Shown piece by piece: positions 51,747 through 60,903 of a DNA stretch of 64,000 nucleotides. A program made the translations under genes and the position numbers. Source of the DNA: Rhodospirillaceae bacterium SYSU D60007. Its GTDB lineage: Bacteria; Pseudomonadota; Alphaproteobacteria; Reyranellales; Reyranellaceae. Each line of letters opens with the position of its first letter. Position 1 is the first letter of the stretch. The stretch is taken from the NCBI GenBank assembly GCA_003574685.1, contig QOCQ01000023.1:1-64000 (forward strand), written 5' to 3'. A model generated the notes under the pieces. That model searched no databases, was not told where the DNA came from, and worked only from the letters and a program-made list of their open reading frames with translations.

Positions 51747-53489
51747 ATGGCACTCGATCCGATCGCGCTGGCCCTGGTGCAGAACAGGCTGGACCACATC
51801 TCCCGCCAGATGGGCTGGGTGATGACGCGCACCGCGCGCAGTCCGATCTTCAATCAGAGCCACGATTTCTCCTGCTTTCTCACCGACGCCGGAGGCACCC
51901 TGATCAGCCAGGCCGATGGAATTCCGATCCATACCGGCGGCGGTGGCTTCGCGGTGCGTGCCTTGCTCGCCGCGTGGGGTAGCGACATCCATCCGGAAGA
52001 TGCGTTCCTGCTCAACGATCCCTATGTCGCGGGCGGCAACCATTTGCCGGATTGGGTGATCGCACGGCCTGTCTTCGTTGATGGAACCCTGGCCGCGTTC
52101 GCATGCAATCGCGCACACCAGTCGGATATCGGCGGCGGCGCGGCGGGCACCTACAACGCGGAGGCGACCGAAATCTACCATGAGGGTATCCGGCTGCCGC
52201 CGCTCAAGCTGATCGAGCGCGGCCGGCTGCGCGAGGATCTCTGGCAGCTCCTCAAGCTCAACAGCCGAACGCCCGAGGCGCTCGACGGCGACGTCCGCGC
52301 CATGATGGGCTCGACCAGGATCGGCGCCGAGCGGCTGAAGGCGCTGCTCGAGGATTATGGCCTGGCGAACGGGCTTGAGCTGGTCGAGGGCGTGCTGGCA
52401 CATGCTGACCGCAGTTTCCGTGCCGCATTGGCCGGTCTGCCGCAGGGCATCTGGCGCGCCGAGGAAAAGACCGACAACGACTGCTTCGATCTTCGCGACG
52501 TCTGGATCCGTGTCGCGCTGGACCTGCGCGCTGACGGCCTTACCGTCGATTTTACCGGTACCGATCCACAGATCCGCGGCTTCAAGAACAGCTCGATCGC
52601 CAACACCTGGTCCGCGGTCTACATGGCACTGGCCTCTTTCTTTGAGCCCAGCCTGCCGCGCAACGAAGGCACGTTCCGCTGCGTGCGTATCGTGGCACCG
52701 GAAGGTACCATCGTGAACGCCCGGCCGCCGGCGCCGATGACGATGTGCACGGTCTTCATCGCACACGAGATCGTGCATGCGATCTGGAAGGCCCTGGGCC
52801 TGGCCGATCCGTCGCGGGCCTGTGCCGGCTGGGGCAAGAGCATCCATAACGGTTCGGCGGGCCGCGTCGGTACCGACCGGCCGTTCGTCGCCTATCACTG
52901 GCACTGCATGCCCGGCGGCGGTGCTGTCGATGGCCGTGACGGCTTCAATCAGATAGGCCATCTGATCGCGCTGGGTGGCCTCACGATTCCCAATGTCGAG
53001 GGCTACGAGCAGGCATACCCGCTGCGGATCCTGAGGCACGAGTTGCGCTGCGATGGCGGCGGCCCGGGCAAGTTCCGTGGCGGAACCGGCGTCGAGTATG
53101 AGGTCGATGTACTGGAGCCGGCGGAATACTCGTTCCGCGGCGAAGGCGTTGGCTATGCCACGGGCTTCGGGGCGCAGGGCGGCCTGGAGGGACAGGTGGG
53201 GCACATGAGGCTGGTCCTCAGCGATGGTACCAGCATCGAGCCGCCCAAGTACCGGGTATGCCGCTACGAGTTACCCCTGCGCGAGTACGCCTCTTCGCCG
53301 GGCGGGGGCGGATGGGGTTCGCCGCTGGACCGCGATCCGATGGCCGTGTTGCGCGACGTGCGTGACGGTACGGTCAGCCGCCACGCAGCCAGCAACATCT
53401 ACGGCGTCGTCATTTCGGCTGATGGACGCAGCCTCGACGACGCTGCGACCCAACGGCAACGCGCGCTGCTCCGCCAGCCAGGGTCGTGA
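51747..53489 (+). CDS. hyuB: Hydantoinase/5-oxoprolinase B subunit (HyuB-like), module 2
   Basis: A 580-residue HyuB-family subunit. ATG 51747 follows GGAGGAGG. Conserved segments are DPIALALVQNRLDHISRQMGWVMTRTARSPIF, EDAFLLNDPYVAGGNHLPD, ACNRAHQSDIGGGAAGTYNAEATEIYHEGIRL and the C-terminal GGGGWGSPLDRDPMAVLRDVRDG. With HyuA it should form the heteromeric ring-opening enzyme or carboxylase. Confidence 0.93.
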   Translation: MALDPIALALVQNRLDHISRQMGWVMTRTARSPIFNQSHDFSCFLTDAGGTLISQADGIPIHTGGGGFAVRALLAAWGSDIHPEDAFLLNDPYVAGGNHLPDWVIARPVFVDGTLAAFACNRAHQSDIGGGAAGTYNAEATEIYHEGIRLPPLKLIERGRLREDLWQLLKLNSRTPEALDGDVRAMMGSTRIGAERLKALLEDYGLANGLELVEGVLAHADRSFRAALAGLPQGIWRAEEKTDNDCFDLRDVWIRVALDLRADGLTVDFTGTDPQIRGFKNSSIANTWSAVYMALASFFEPSLPRNEGTFRCVRIVAPEGTIVNARPPAPMTMCTVFIAHEIVHAIWKALGLADPSRACAGWGKSIHNGSAGRVGTDRPFVAYHWHCMPGGGAVDGRDGFNQIGHLIALGGLTIPNVEGYEQAYPLRILRHELRCDGGGPGKFRGGTGVEYEVDVLEPAEYSFRGEGVGYATGFGAQGGLEGQVGHMRLVLSDGTSIEPPKYRVCRYELPLREYASSPGGGGWGSPLDRDPMAVLRDVRDGTVSRHAASNIYGVVISADGRSLDDAATQRQRALLRQPGS

Positions 53490-53502
53490 GCGGTTCCCTG
53501 CC

Positions 53503-53626
53503 GGGAGCGCGCCACTCCAGTGGCGCCTCGCCCGCAGCGGTGCGGAGGGTGACCAGCGTCGTGTGCGCAAGGCTGCATGATGGCGGCGTTGGCACGCCGC
53601 CAGCGCCACTGGAGTGGCGCGCTCCC
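53503..53626. repeat. Long inverted repeat with perfect 24-nt arms
   Basis: GGGAGCGCGCCACTCCAGTGG plus three more bases (53503-53526) is the exact reverse complement of 53603-53626. The arms contain the smaller palindrome GCCACT/AGTGGC and enclose 76 nt. It lies between the convergent hyuB and deacetylase genes, right before a copy of the other palindromic repeat family. The rest of this 312-nt gap shows no gene. Confidence 0.85.
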
Positions 53627-53651
53627 AGCATCTTTGGAGCGCCTGACTTCG

Positions 53652-53775
53652 CCTTGCCCCGGAGGGGGAAGGTGCCCGAAGGGCGGAAGGGGGACGGTGC
53701 AACCCCTGCGGCGTCGTGCTGGTTGAGGCATCCCCCTTCCGGCGCTGCGCGCCACCTTTCCCCTCCGGAAGAAGG
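53652..53775. repeat. Palindromic intergenic repeat element, copy 3 (inverted)
   Basis: The same family as 6879-7018 and 10083-10206 but in the opposite orientation: the GGTGCCCGAAGGGCGGAAG side comes first and the GGCGCTGCGCGCCACC side last. The outer stem is slightly degraded (TTGCCCC; TCCGGAAGAAGG). Confidence 0.8.
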
Positions 53776-53801
53776 GAAACGCCTGGCAGCTTGAATGCGG
53801 G

Positions 53802-54731
53802 CTACGGTGCTGCCTGTTGCCGCCAGGCATCCAGGATTTCAGCGCCCGTGGCGTTCCACACGCCCGCATACCCTGTGATCTGCGACAAGGCCGCATCGAG
53901 CGCCTTGATCCGATGCGGCTGGCCGATGATCCACGGGTGCAAGGCGATCGACAGGATGCGCCCGCCATGCCGGCCCGCCTCGTCGTAGAGCACGCGGAAG
54001 GCTTCGACGACCTGGCTGGTAAACTCGGCGCTGGACTGGTGGTATTGCCACAGCAGCATGCGGTCGGACCATTCGTGCGTCAGCGGCATGGCGTGGATCG
54101 TGCCGCTTTTCGTGTTCAGCGGATAGGGCATGTCGTCGTTGATCCAGTCCGCCACATAGGTGACGCCTTCGGCCGCCACCAGATCGAGCGTGTTGTCCGA
54201 CTCCGAGTGGGCCGGCGAGTGCCAGCCCCGGACTGCTGCGCCGGAAATCCTGCGCAGGGTGGACAGTGATTCGGTGACAAGTGCCCTCTCGGCCTCAACC
54301 GGCAAGCCGCCGACGTGCAGCTTCGCCATGTTGACGCCGCTGGCCATGACCTCCCAGCGACGATCGGTGACAGCGCGCACCAGCTCGGGATAGCGTTGCG
54401 CCACATCGGAATTGAAGGCTGCCGTGGCTCGCAACCCATACCGGTCAAGCAGCCGCATCACGCGCCAGACGCCGACGCGATTGCCGTAGTCGCGCAGCGT
54501 GTAGTTCCAGTAGTCGGGGTAGCCGCGTTCCATGCCGCCCAGCACCCGGAACGGCAGATTGGCCATATCGAGCGGAAAAAACTCGAGGTGCACGGTAATC
54601 CAGAGCGCGACCCGCGCCCCGTCCGGCCACTGCACCGGCCGGCGCGTGAACAGCGTTTGGTGGCGATAGCGCTCGTGGTCGAGCCGTTCGCCGCGATAGG
54701 GATAATCGAAATAGCTCTCGGGCAGGGGCAT
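53802..54731 (-). CDS. Polysaccharide-deacetylase-fold protein, PuuE-like, copy A
   Basis: A 309-residue NodB-homology protein without the classic TFDDG motif; the equivalent strand is ARVALWITVHLEFFPL. Conserved segments are GYPDYWNYTLRDYGNRVGVWRVMRLLDRYGLRATAAFNS, EVMASGVN, RGWHSPAHSESDNTLDLVAAEGVTYVADW and ILSIALHPWIIGQPHRIKALDAAL. This is the allantoinase PuuE type, which acts on cyclic ureides or amides. It starts 1 nt inside the copy B stop (TGATG), so the two are co-translated. Confidence 0.88.
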   Translation of the reverse strand: MPLPESYFDYPYRGERLDHERYRHQTLFTRRPVQWPDGARVALWITVHLEFFPLDMANLPFRVLGGMERGYPDYWNYTLRDYGNRVGVWRVMRLLDRYGLRATAAFNSDVAQRYPELVRAVTDRRWEVMASGVNMAKLHVGGLPVEAERALVTESLSTLRRISGAAVRGWHSPAHSESDNTLDLVAAEGVTYVADWINDDMPYPLNTKSGTIHAMPLTHEWSDRMLLWQYHQSSAEFTSQVVEAFRVLYDEAGRHGGRILSIALHPWIIGQPHRIKALDAALSQITGYAGVWNATGAEILDAWRQQAAP

Positions 54732-55645
54732 CACGCGGCCCTCCGTCTTGCGGCCAGCGCCGCCGCGACCGTGTCGTAGTGGTGCTGATAGTACCAGGCC
54801 GCAATCTCGCGGGCCGTCGCCAGCCAGACTCCGTCGTGTGACGTGACGTACCGCAGGATCTCGTCCAGCGCCCGGATGCGGTGCGGCTGGCCCACGAGGA
54901 AGGGATGCAGCGGCATGCACATGACCATGCCGTTGTCGGCGCCCTCCGCATAAAGCTGGTCGAACTGGGCCTTGCAGATCTCGGCGTAGCGCTCCGGCGA
55001 AGCGTTGCGCATGGTCAGCAGCGGCACGTCGTTGATCTCAAGCGAATAAGGCACGCTGATCAGCCGGCCGCTCCTGACCCTGAGCGGCGTGGGCTGGTCG
55101 TCATGCATGAGATCGAGCGTGTACTGGATGCCGGCTTCGGCCAGCAGGTCGATGGTTTCGTCGGTATTGGTCAGCGCCGGCGACAGCCAACCGCTCATCT
55201 CCTGGCCGGCCTTGTCGCGGATCGTGTCGATCGAGTCACGAATGATTCGGATCTGCTGCGCCTCGGACATGCCGTAGAGGTAACGCGTGTTGTAGACGCC
55301 GTGGCTAAAGAACTCCCAGCCCAGCTCGTTGCAGGCCTTGATGATATCGGGAAAGTGGTCGCACAGGGCCACGTTCAGCGACACGCTGCCGCGCACCCCG
55401 TTTCGCGCCATCACGTCGATCATCCGCCAGACGCCGACGCGATTGCCGTAGTCGCGATACGAGTAGCCCAGCACATCGGGGAATGGCCGCGGCCAGGGAA
55501 CGCGGCCGGGACCCAGCGGCGGGTGAAGCTCATAGAACTCGATGTTGGGCGCCACCCAGAATGCCAGACGCGCGTCGTTCGGCCATGTAATACGCGGGCG
55601 GTCGTGCAGCGGGAAATAGTCGTAGCGATCCGGATCGCTGAGCAT
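54731..55645 (-). CDS. Polysaccharide-deacetylase-fold protein, PuuE-like, copy B
   Basis: A 304-residue paralogue of copy A: ARLAFWVAPNIEFYELHPP, YSYRDYGNRVGVWRMIDVMARNGVRGSVSLNVALCDHFPDI, MSGWLSPALTNTDETIDLLAEAGIQYTLDLMHDDQP and MCMPLHPFLVGQPHRIRALDEIL. The HSPAH pair of copy A is LSPAL here, so a potential metal or acid/base site is lost, and the two copies may form a heteromer or act on different substrates. It is divergent from the Pot-type transporter. Confidence 0.88.
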   Translation of the reverse strand: MLSDPDRYDYFPLHDRPRITWPNDARLAFWVAPNIEFYELHPPLGPGRVPWPRPFPDVLGYSYRDYGNRVGVWRMIDVMARNGVRGSVSLNVALCDHFPDIIKACNELGWEFFSHGVYNTRYLYGMSEAQQIRIIRDSIDTIRDKAGQEMSGWLSPALTNTDETIDLLAEAGIQYTLDLMHDDQPTPLRVRSGRLISVPYSLEINDVPLLTMRNASPERYAEICKAQFDQLYAEGADNGMVMCMPLHPFLVGQPHRIRALDEILRYVTSHDGVWLATAREIAAWYYQHHYDTVAAALAARRRAA

Positions 55646-55811
55646 GCCGGCTTCTCCTCCGCGTCAGCCCATGAGAGGCTGCGGCAACTGTCCACCCGCA
55701 GCGCGACCGACGCAATGCGGACCTTCGATCCGGGCAGGGCGGCTTGACTGGCCACGTCCGCGACGGTGTGCAAGGATCGATGACACAAGTAACCGATACC
55801 GGGGGGAATGC

Positions 55812-56873
55812 ATGCCACTACGCAGGATGAAACGTCGCGATGCGCTGATCGGCGCTGGCGCGGCCGCACTGGCCGTCCGTCCGGCATTTGGCCAGGCGGA
55901 ACCGCAGAGGCCGGGACAGATCGTGGTCAACGCCTCGGGCGGCTCGATGAACCGGGCCATGCGCAAGGCCTACTTCGACGCTTTCGAAAAAGACACCGGC
56001 ATCCGGGTAGTGGAAACCTCGCCGGTGGATCTCGGCAAGCTCAAGGCGATGGTTGCCTCCGGCAATGTCGAGTGGAACCTGACGGAGATCGGCGGGCAGG
56101 ACGGCGCACTGGTGCAGCGCCTCGGGCTCGTCGACAAGATTGATCCCAAGGTGGTGGATCGCTCCGGCTATCCCAAGGAAGCGCAGAACGAGTATCTCTT
56201 CGCCTCGTCTGTGTACTCCACTGTTCTTGCCTACCGCACCGACGCGTTTGCGCCTGGCAAGCAGCCGACGGGCTGGGCCGAGTTCTGGGACGTGAAGCGC
56301 TTCCCGGGACCGCGCAGCATGCGCAACCATCCGGTTGACAATCTGGAGTTTGCGCTCCTCGCGGATGGCGTTCCCGCCGACAAGCTCTATCCCATCGACA
56401 TGGACCGGGCCTTCAAGAAGCTCGACGAGATCAAGCCACACGTGAATGTGTGGTGGACGACCGGCCAGCAGCCGGCGCAGCTCCTGCTGGACAAGGAAGT
56501 CGTTCTGGCCACCGGATGGAACGGCCGCTTCTATGACCTGATGAAGAAGGAAGCGCCGATTGCGGTCGAGTGGAAGGAAGGCAGCCTTAAGCAAGGAACG
56601 TTCGTGATCCCCAAGGGAGCGAAGGACCCGTACTGGTCCAACAAGATGCTCGCCTACATGAGCGATCCGAAACGGCAGGCGATCTATGCCAACGAGCTTG
56701 GCTATCCGGGCCTCAACCTGGCCAGCATCAAGTATATCGATCCCAAGGCTGCACCACACATGCCGACCCATCCGGACAATTTGCCGAAGCAGTTCTGGCT
56801 CAGCGCCGCCTGGTGGGACGAGAACATGGAAAAGAGCCTGGATCGCTGGAAGCAGTGGCTGCTCAGGAAGTGA
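55812..56873 (+). CDS. Polyamine/opine-type ABC transporter substrate-binding protein (PotD family)
   Basis: A 353-residue exported receptor with a Tat-like signal (MKRRDALIGAGAAALAVRPAFGQ). The mature type II periplasmic fold includes IVVNASGGSMNRAMRKAYFDAFEKDTGIRVVETS, WNLTEIGGQDGALVQRLGLVDKID, GWAEFWDVKRFPGPRSMR and VLATGWNGRFYDLMKK. ATG 55812 follows GGGGGGAA. It is the first of four coupled transporter genes. Confidence 0.92.
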   Translation: MPLRRMKRRDALIGAGAAALAVRPAFGQAEPQRPGQIVVNASGGSMNRAMRKAYFDAFEKDTGIRVVETSPVDLGKLKAMVASGNVEWNLTEIGGQDGALVQRLGLVDKIDPKVVDRSGYPKEAQNEYLFASSVYSTVLAYRTDAFAPGKQPTGWAEFWDVKRFPGPRSMRNHPVDNLEFALLADGVPADKLYPIDMDRAFKKLDEIKPHVNVWWTTGQQPAQLLLDKEVVLATGWNGRFYDLMKKEAPIAVEWKEGSLKQGTFVIPKGAKDPYWSNKMLAYMSDPKRQAIYANELGYPGLNLASIKYIDPKAAPHMPTHPDNLPKQFWLSAAWWDENMEKSLDRWKQWLLRK

Positions 56874-57910
56874 AGGGCGTCGATCTTCGCATCGACAGCG
56901 TTGCCAAACACTACGGCCCTGTCGTTGCGCTCGGTGGCGTTTCGCTGACAGTTGCCGCCGGCGAGTTCCTGACGATCCTCGGCCCCAGCGGCTCGGGCAA
57001 GACGACGCTGCTCAAGGTCATCGCCGGATTCGAATATCCGGATGCCGGGCATATCGTTGTCGGCGGCGCGGACATCACCGATGTCTCGCCCGCGAAGCGC
57101 AACGTCGGCATGGTGTTCCAGAACTACGCGCTGTTTCCTCACATGACGGTGGCGCGCAACGTCGGCTTCCCGTTGCAGATGCGTGGGGTGCCGAAGCCGG
57201 AACTTCGGGATCGTGTGTTCCGTGCCTTGGCACTGGTGGAACTGCAGGGCTATGAGGAGCGTCTACCGGCGCAACTTTCTGGCGGCCAGCAGCAACGCGT
57301 GGCGCTGGCGCGGGCCGTCGTCTTTGATCCGACGCTGCTGTTGCTCGACGAGCCCTTTGGCGCCTTGGATCGCAAGCTGCGCGAATCGATGCAACTGGAG
57401 GTCCGCCGCCTGCAGCGCCGGCTTGGCTTGACAACCGTCTTCATCACGCACGACCAGGAAGAGGCGCTGGTGTTGTCGGACCGCATCGCCGTGATGGATG
57501 GCGGGGTTGTTCGGCAGGTTGGTACACCGGACGAGGTCTACGAGCGGCCGGCCGACGACTTCGTGGCGGCATTCATCGGCGAGTCCAACCTGCTTGCGGG
57601 CCAGGTGGCCGGCCCCGACCGCGTCCTCCTGGACGGCGGTGCAAGCGTGACCGTGACGGACCTCGATGGTGGCAAGGGCCGTGTCCGCCTGCTGGTGCGA
57701 CCCGAGAAAATGGTGATTGGCCCGGCCACCAACAGCTTTTCTGGCACCGTTGTAGAGGCTGTGTATCTCGGTCAGGCGCACAAGCTGCGGGTCAGGGCTG
57801 CCGGCGGCATCGAATTGCTGGTGCGCGGGGACCGCCCTATGGAGGCGGGTGAAGAGGTAACGGTCGGGTTCGCGCCGCAGGATGCCCACGTACTTCGGGG
57901 CTCGGCGTGA
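56870..57910 (+). CDS. Spermidine/putrescine-type ABC transporter ATPase (PotA family)
   Basis: A 346-residue ABC ATPase with a C-terminal TOBE regulatory domain. Walker A is GPSGSGKTT, followed by GMVFQNYALFPHMTVARNVGFPL, LSGGQQQRVALARAV, LLLLDEPFGALDRKLRE and VFITHDQEEAL. GTG 56870 overlaps the receptor stop by 4 nt. The frame is open upstream but that part is the receptor's own end. Confidence 0.94.
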   Translation: MKGVDLRIDSVAKHYGPVVALGGVSLTVAAGEFLTILGPSGSGKTTLLKVIAGFEYPDAGHIVVGGADITDVSPAKRNVGMVFQNYALFPHMTVARNVGFPLQMRGVPKPELRDRVFRALALVELQGYEERLPAQLSGGQQQRVALARAVVFDPTLLLLDEPFGALDRKLRESMQLEVRRLQRRLGLTTVFITHDQEEALVLSDRIAVMDGGVVRQVGTPDEVYERPADDFVAAFIGESNLLAGQVAGPDRVLLDGGASVTVTDLDGGKGRVRLLVRPEKMVIGPATNSFSGTVVEAVYLGQAHKLRVRAAGGIELLVRGDRPMEAGEEVTVGFAPQDAHVLRGSA

Positions 57911-58743
57911 CCCGCGCCAGGCAGGTGCATCGCCGCGCCGTGGGCAGCGCGCTCGCCCTGTCGGTGCCGGCCATGATCCTGTTGCTGTTGATCTTTGCCG
58001 TTCCCCTGCTGCGGCTGCTGGCGCTGAGCATCGAAGGAGGCAGTCTCGCCGCCTACGAGAAGGCCCTGGGCAGCGAACTCTACGTGCAGGTGTTCCTGGG
58101 TACCTTCAAGATCGCAACCCTGGTCACGCTGCTCACGCTGGCGATGGGCTATCCGGTCGCCTACCTGATGGCGACCAGCGGCCGCGCATGGCAATTCCTC
58201 GGAATCGCTTTCGTGTTGCTGCCGTTCTGGACCTCGATCCTCGTTCGAACCTATGCCTGGATGGTGCTGTTGGGCCGCAACGGCGTGATCAACCGCACGC
58301 TGGTTTCCTGGGGCGTCATCGATACCCCGTTGCCGCTGCTCAACAACGAAGCCGCCGTGCTGATCGGCATGGTCCATGTCCTGCTGCCGTACATGATCCT
58401 GCCCATCTTCAGCGCGGTCAGGAAAGTCGATCCGACTCTCGTGCTTGCAGCCGAGGGGCTTGGGGCCTCCCGACTGCAGGCCTTCCTGCGGGTGACCTTA
58501 CCGCTGACCATGAACGGTGTGGTCGCAGGCATCACGCTGGTCTTCACCCTGTCACTTGGGTTCTTCATCACGCCAGCGCTGCTGGGCGGCGGGCGCGTCG
58601 TGATGATCGCCAATCTGATCGAGGAGCAGGTGCGGGAACTGCTCAACTGGGCTTTCGCCGGCGCCTTGTCGACAATCCTGCTGGTGCTGACCCTGGCGGC
58701 ATTCTGGGGCATCTCACGTCTGGCGCGAACGAGGCCGGCATGA
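57907..58743 (+). CDS. ABC transporter permease (PotB family)
   Basis: A 278-residue permease with six helices, a GTG start overlapping the ATPase stop (GTGA), the PotB-type segment LPFWTSILVRTYAWMVLLGRNGVINRTL and the EAA loop AAEGLGASRLQAFLRVTLPLTMNGV. It ends overlapping the next permease (ATGA). Confidence 0.93.
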   Translation: MTRARQVHRRAVGSALALSVPAMILLLLIFAVPLLRLLALSIEGGSLAAYEKALGSELYVQVFLGTFKIATLVTLLTLAMGYPVAYLMATSGRAWQFLGIAFVLLPFWTSILVRTYAWMVLLGRNGVINRTLVSWGVIDTPLPLLNNEAAVLIGMVHVLLPYMILPIFSAVRKVDPTLVLAAEGLGASRLQAFLRVTLPLTMNGVVAGITLVFTLSLGFFITPALLGGGRVVMIANLIEEQVRELLNWAFAGALSTILLVLTLAAFWGISRLARTRPA

Positions 58744-59534
58744 GGCGCCTTCGTGTGAGCCGTCTGCTCCTCGCCGGCTTCGCGGCGGTGGTCTATGCCT
58801 TTCTGCTGCTGCCGCTGCTGATCGTCTTCCCGATCTCGTTCAGTTCGGCGCAATACCTGCAGTTTCCGCCGCCCGGCTGGTCGCTGCAATGGTACGAGCG
58901 CTACGTGGACAGCCCGAACTGGCTGGAGCCGACCTGGCTGAGCCTGAAGGTTGCCGTCGCGACCATGGTGCTGTCGCTGCTGGTGGGCGTGCCGCTGGCC
59001 TTCGGCCTGACACGGGCGCGCTTCTGGGGACGTGACGCCTTCGAAAAACTGACGGCGGCACCGATCATCGTGCCGACCATCGTCACGTCAATTGCGCTCT
59101 ATGGCCTGTTCGCACAGCTCAGGCTGATCGGCGCGTGGTACGGCATCGCGCTCGCCCATACCGTCCTGGCCCTGCCTTTCGTCATTGTGCTTGTCGTTGC
59201 AGGTTTGCGCGACTTCGACCTGAACCAGGAACTGGCGGCGCGTGGCCTTGGCGCCAGCCGCTGGCAGGCGGTGTGGCATGTCACGCTGCCGCAGATCCGG
59301 CCGAGCCTGGTTTCAGCCGCCTTTCTGGCATTCATCTCGTCCTTCGACGAGCTGGTCGTGGCGATGTTTCTGGGTGGCGCCAACATGACTCTGCCCAAGA
59401 AGATGTTCGACAATATCCGCATGGAGATCGACCCGACGATTGCAGCCATTTCGTCGCTGCAGATCGTGCTGGTCTGCGCATTGCTGGCGCTGGCAACCCG
59501 TTTCGGCAGGGGCGCGGGAATGACGGATCGCTAG
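58740..59534 (+). CDS. ABC transporter permease (PotC family)
   Basis: A 264-residue permease with six helices. Landmarks are IVFPISFSSAQYLQFPPPGWSLQWYERYVDSPNWLEPTWLSLKVA, an EAA loop RGLGASRWQAVWHVTLPQIRPSLV and FISSFDELVVAMFL. It is coupled to PotB by a 4-nt overlap and followed 32 nt later by the FAD oxidase. Confidence 0.93.
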   Translation: MRRLRVSRLLLAGFAAVVYAFLLLPLLIVFPISFSSAQYLQFPPPGWSLQWYERYVDSPNWLEPTWLSLKVAVATMVLSLLVGVPLAFGLTRARFWGRDAFEKLTAAPIIVPTIVTSIALYGLFAQLRLIGAWYGIALAHTVLALPFVIVLVVAGLRDFDLNQELAARGLGASRWQAVWHVTLPQIRPSLVSAAFLAFISSFDELVVAMFLGGANMTLPKKMFDNIRMEIDPTIAAISSLQIVLVCALLALATRFGRGAGMTDR

Positions 59535-59566
59535 CTGTCCGGCGGGAGAAACGAACGAGGATCGCG

Positions 59567-60898
59567 ATGAGCAAAGGCGGCATCTTTCATCCCGACTTCA
59601 AGGCCATGCCGTGGTGGTGGGAGGCCTGGCAGCCGAAAGCGGAACCGCCGGTCGATTTGCCCGCCAGAACCACTGTCGCGATCATGGGTGGAGGCTATGC
59701 CGGACTGAACGCTGCCATTGAGCTGGCGCGCGGCGGCGTCGACTGCACGGTGATGGAGGCCAACGATTTCGGCTTCGGGGCCTCGACGCGCAACGGCGGC
59801 GCCGTGTCGGGGGGCGTCAGCCTCGGCAAGGGGCTGGGCGGCAAGCGCCGGCTGGGCGATGACGGCGCCGAGACACTGGCCGACCGGCTGCTGAACGACA
59901 GCTCCGATTCGCTGAGCCTGGTCGAGGACATCATCCGGCGGGAGAACATCGACTGCTTCTGGGAGCGCAGCGGCCGCTTCGCGGGCGCGGTGACCCGCAA
60001 GCACTACGACATGCTCGCCGCCAAGGTCGACCAGTTCAACCAGCATGCCAATGCGCAGTGCATGATGTTGCCGAAATCACTGCAGCACCAGGAGATAGAC
60101 AGCGATTTCTACCAGGGCGGCATGCTCGTCCAGCGCTCTGGCAAGCTGCATCCGGCCCTCTACTACAAGGGCCTTCTCGATGCCGCCCGGCGCCATGCGG
60201 TCAGGCTGGTCTCGCGGACGCGCGTGGAGGCGGTTTCGGGCAGGCGCGGCGCGTTCCGGCTGCGGACCTCGCGCGGGGAAATCGCTGCCGACGAGGTGAT
60301 CGTGGCAACAAATGGCTACACCAGTGATGCCACGCCGCAGCTCAAGCGCAAGGTCATTCCGGTGGCGAGCCACATCATCGCGACGGAGGAGCTGCCGGAC
60401 GGTCTGGCAAAGAGCCTGATCCCGCAGGGACGCACCATCAGCGATACGCCGCGCGTCCTTTGCTACTACCGCATATCGCCCGACGGCAAGCGCATGTTGT
60501 TCGGCGGCCGCGCGCGATTTACGGCCGTCAGTCCCGAAGTCTCGGCGCCAGCGCTGCACCGCTTCATGTCCGCCCGCTTCCCGCAATTGCGCGAAGCAAG
60601 GGTGACTCATGCCTGGACCGGCAACATCGCCTTCACGTTCGACTTTCTGCCGCACATGGGACAAGTGCAGGACGGCATGCACTACTGCCTGGGCTGCAAT
60701 GGTTCGGGCGTCGCGATGATGACCTATCTCGGCCATCAGACGGCGCGCAAGATTCTGGGTGGTGGCAACCGGGTCAGCGCCTTCGAGGAACTGGAGCTCC
60801 CAGGACAGTTCGGCTACGGCGGAACGCCGTGGTTCCTGCCCCTGGTCGGCACGTATTACCGCTTCCGCGACCGGCTGGATCGTTTCCTCGATCGCTGA
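59567..60898 (+). CDS. FAD-dependent amine/amino-acid oxidoreductase (DAO family)
   Basis: A 443-residue DAO-family flavoprotein. The FAD Rossmann motif is AIMGGGYAGLNAAIELARGG, ASTRNGGAVSGG is the flavin-binding stretch, and the C-terminal YCLGCNGSGVAMMTYLG closes the FAD site. It resembles gamma-glutamylputrescine oxidase/PuuB and DadA-like enzymes. Its place behind a polyamine/opine-type importer suggests it oxidises the imported amine or N-alkyl amino acid to an aldehyde or keto acid. Confidence 0.91.
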   Translation: MSKGGIFHPDFKAMPWWWEAWQPKAEPPVDLPARTTVAIMGGGYAGLNAAIELARGGVDCTVMEANDFGFGASTRNGGAVSGGVSLGKGLGGKRRLGDDGAETLADRLLNDSSDSLSLVEDIIRRENIDCFWERSGRFAGAVTRKHYDMLAAKVDQFNQHANAQCMMLPKSLQHQEIDSDFYQGGMLVQRSGKLHPALYYKGLLDAARRHAVRLVSRTRVEAVSGRRGAFRLRTSRGEIAADEVIVATNGYTSDATPQLKRKVIPVASHIIATEELPDGLAKSLIPQGRTISDTPRVLCYYRISPDGKRMLFGGRARFTAVSPEVSAPALHRFMSARFPQLREARVTHAWTGNIAFTFDFLPHMGQVQDGMHYCLGCNGSGVAMMTYLGHQTARKILGGGNRVSAFEELELPGQFGYGGTPWFLPLVGTYYRFRDRLDRFLDR

Positions 60899-60903
60899 CC
60901 GTG

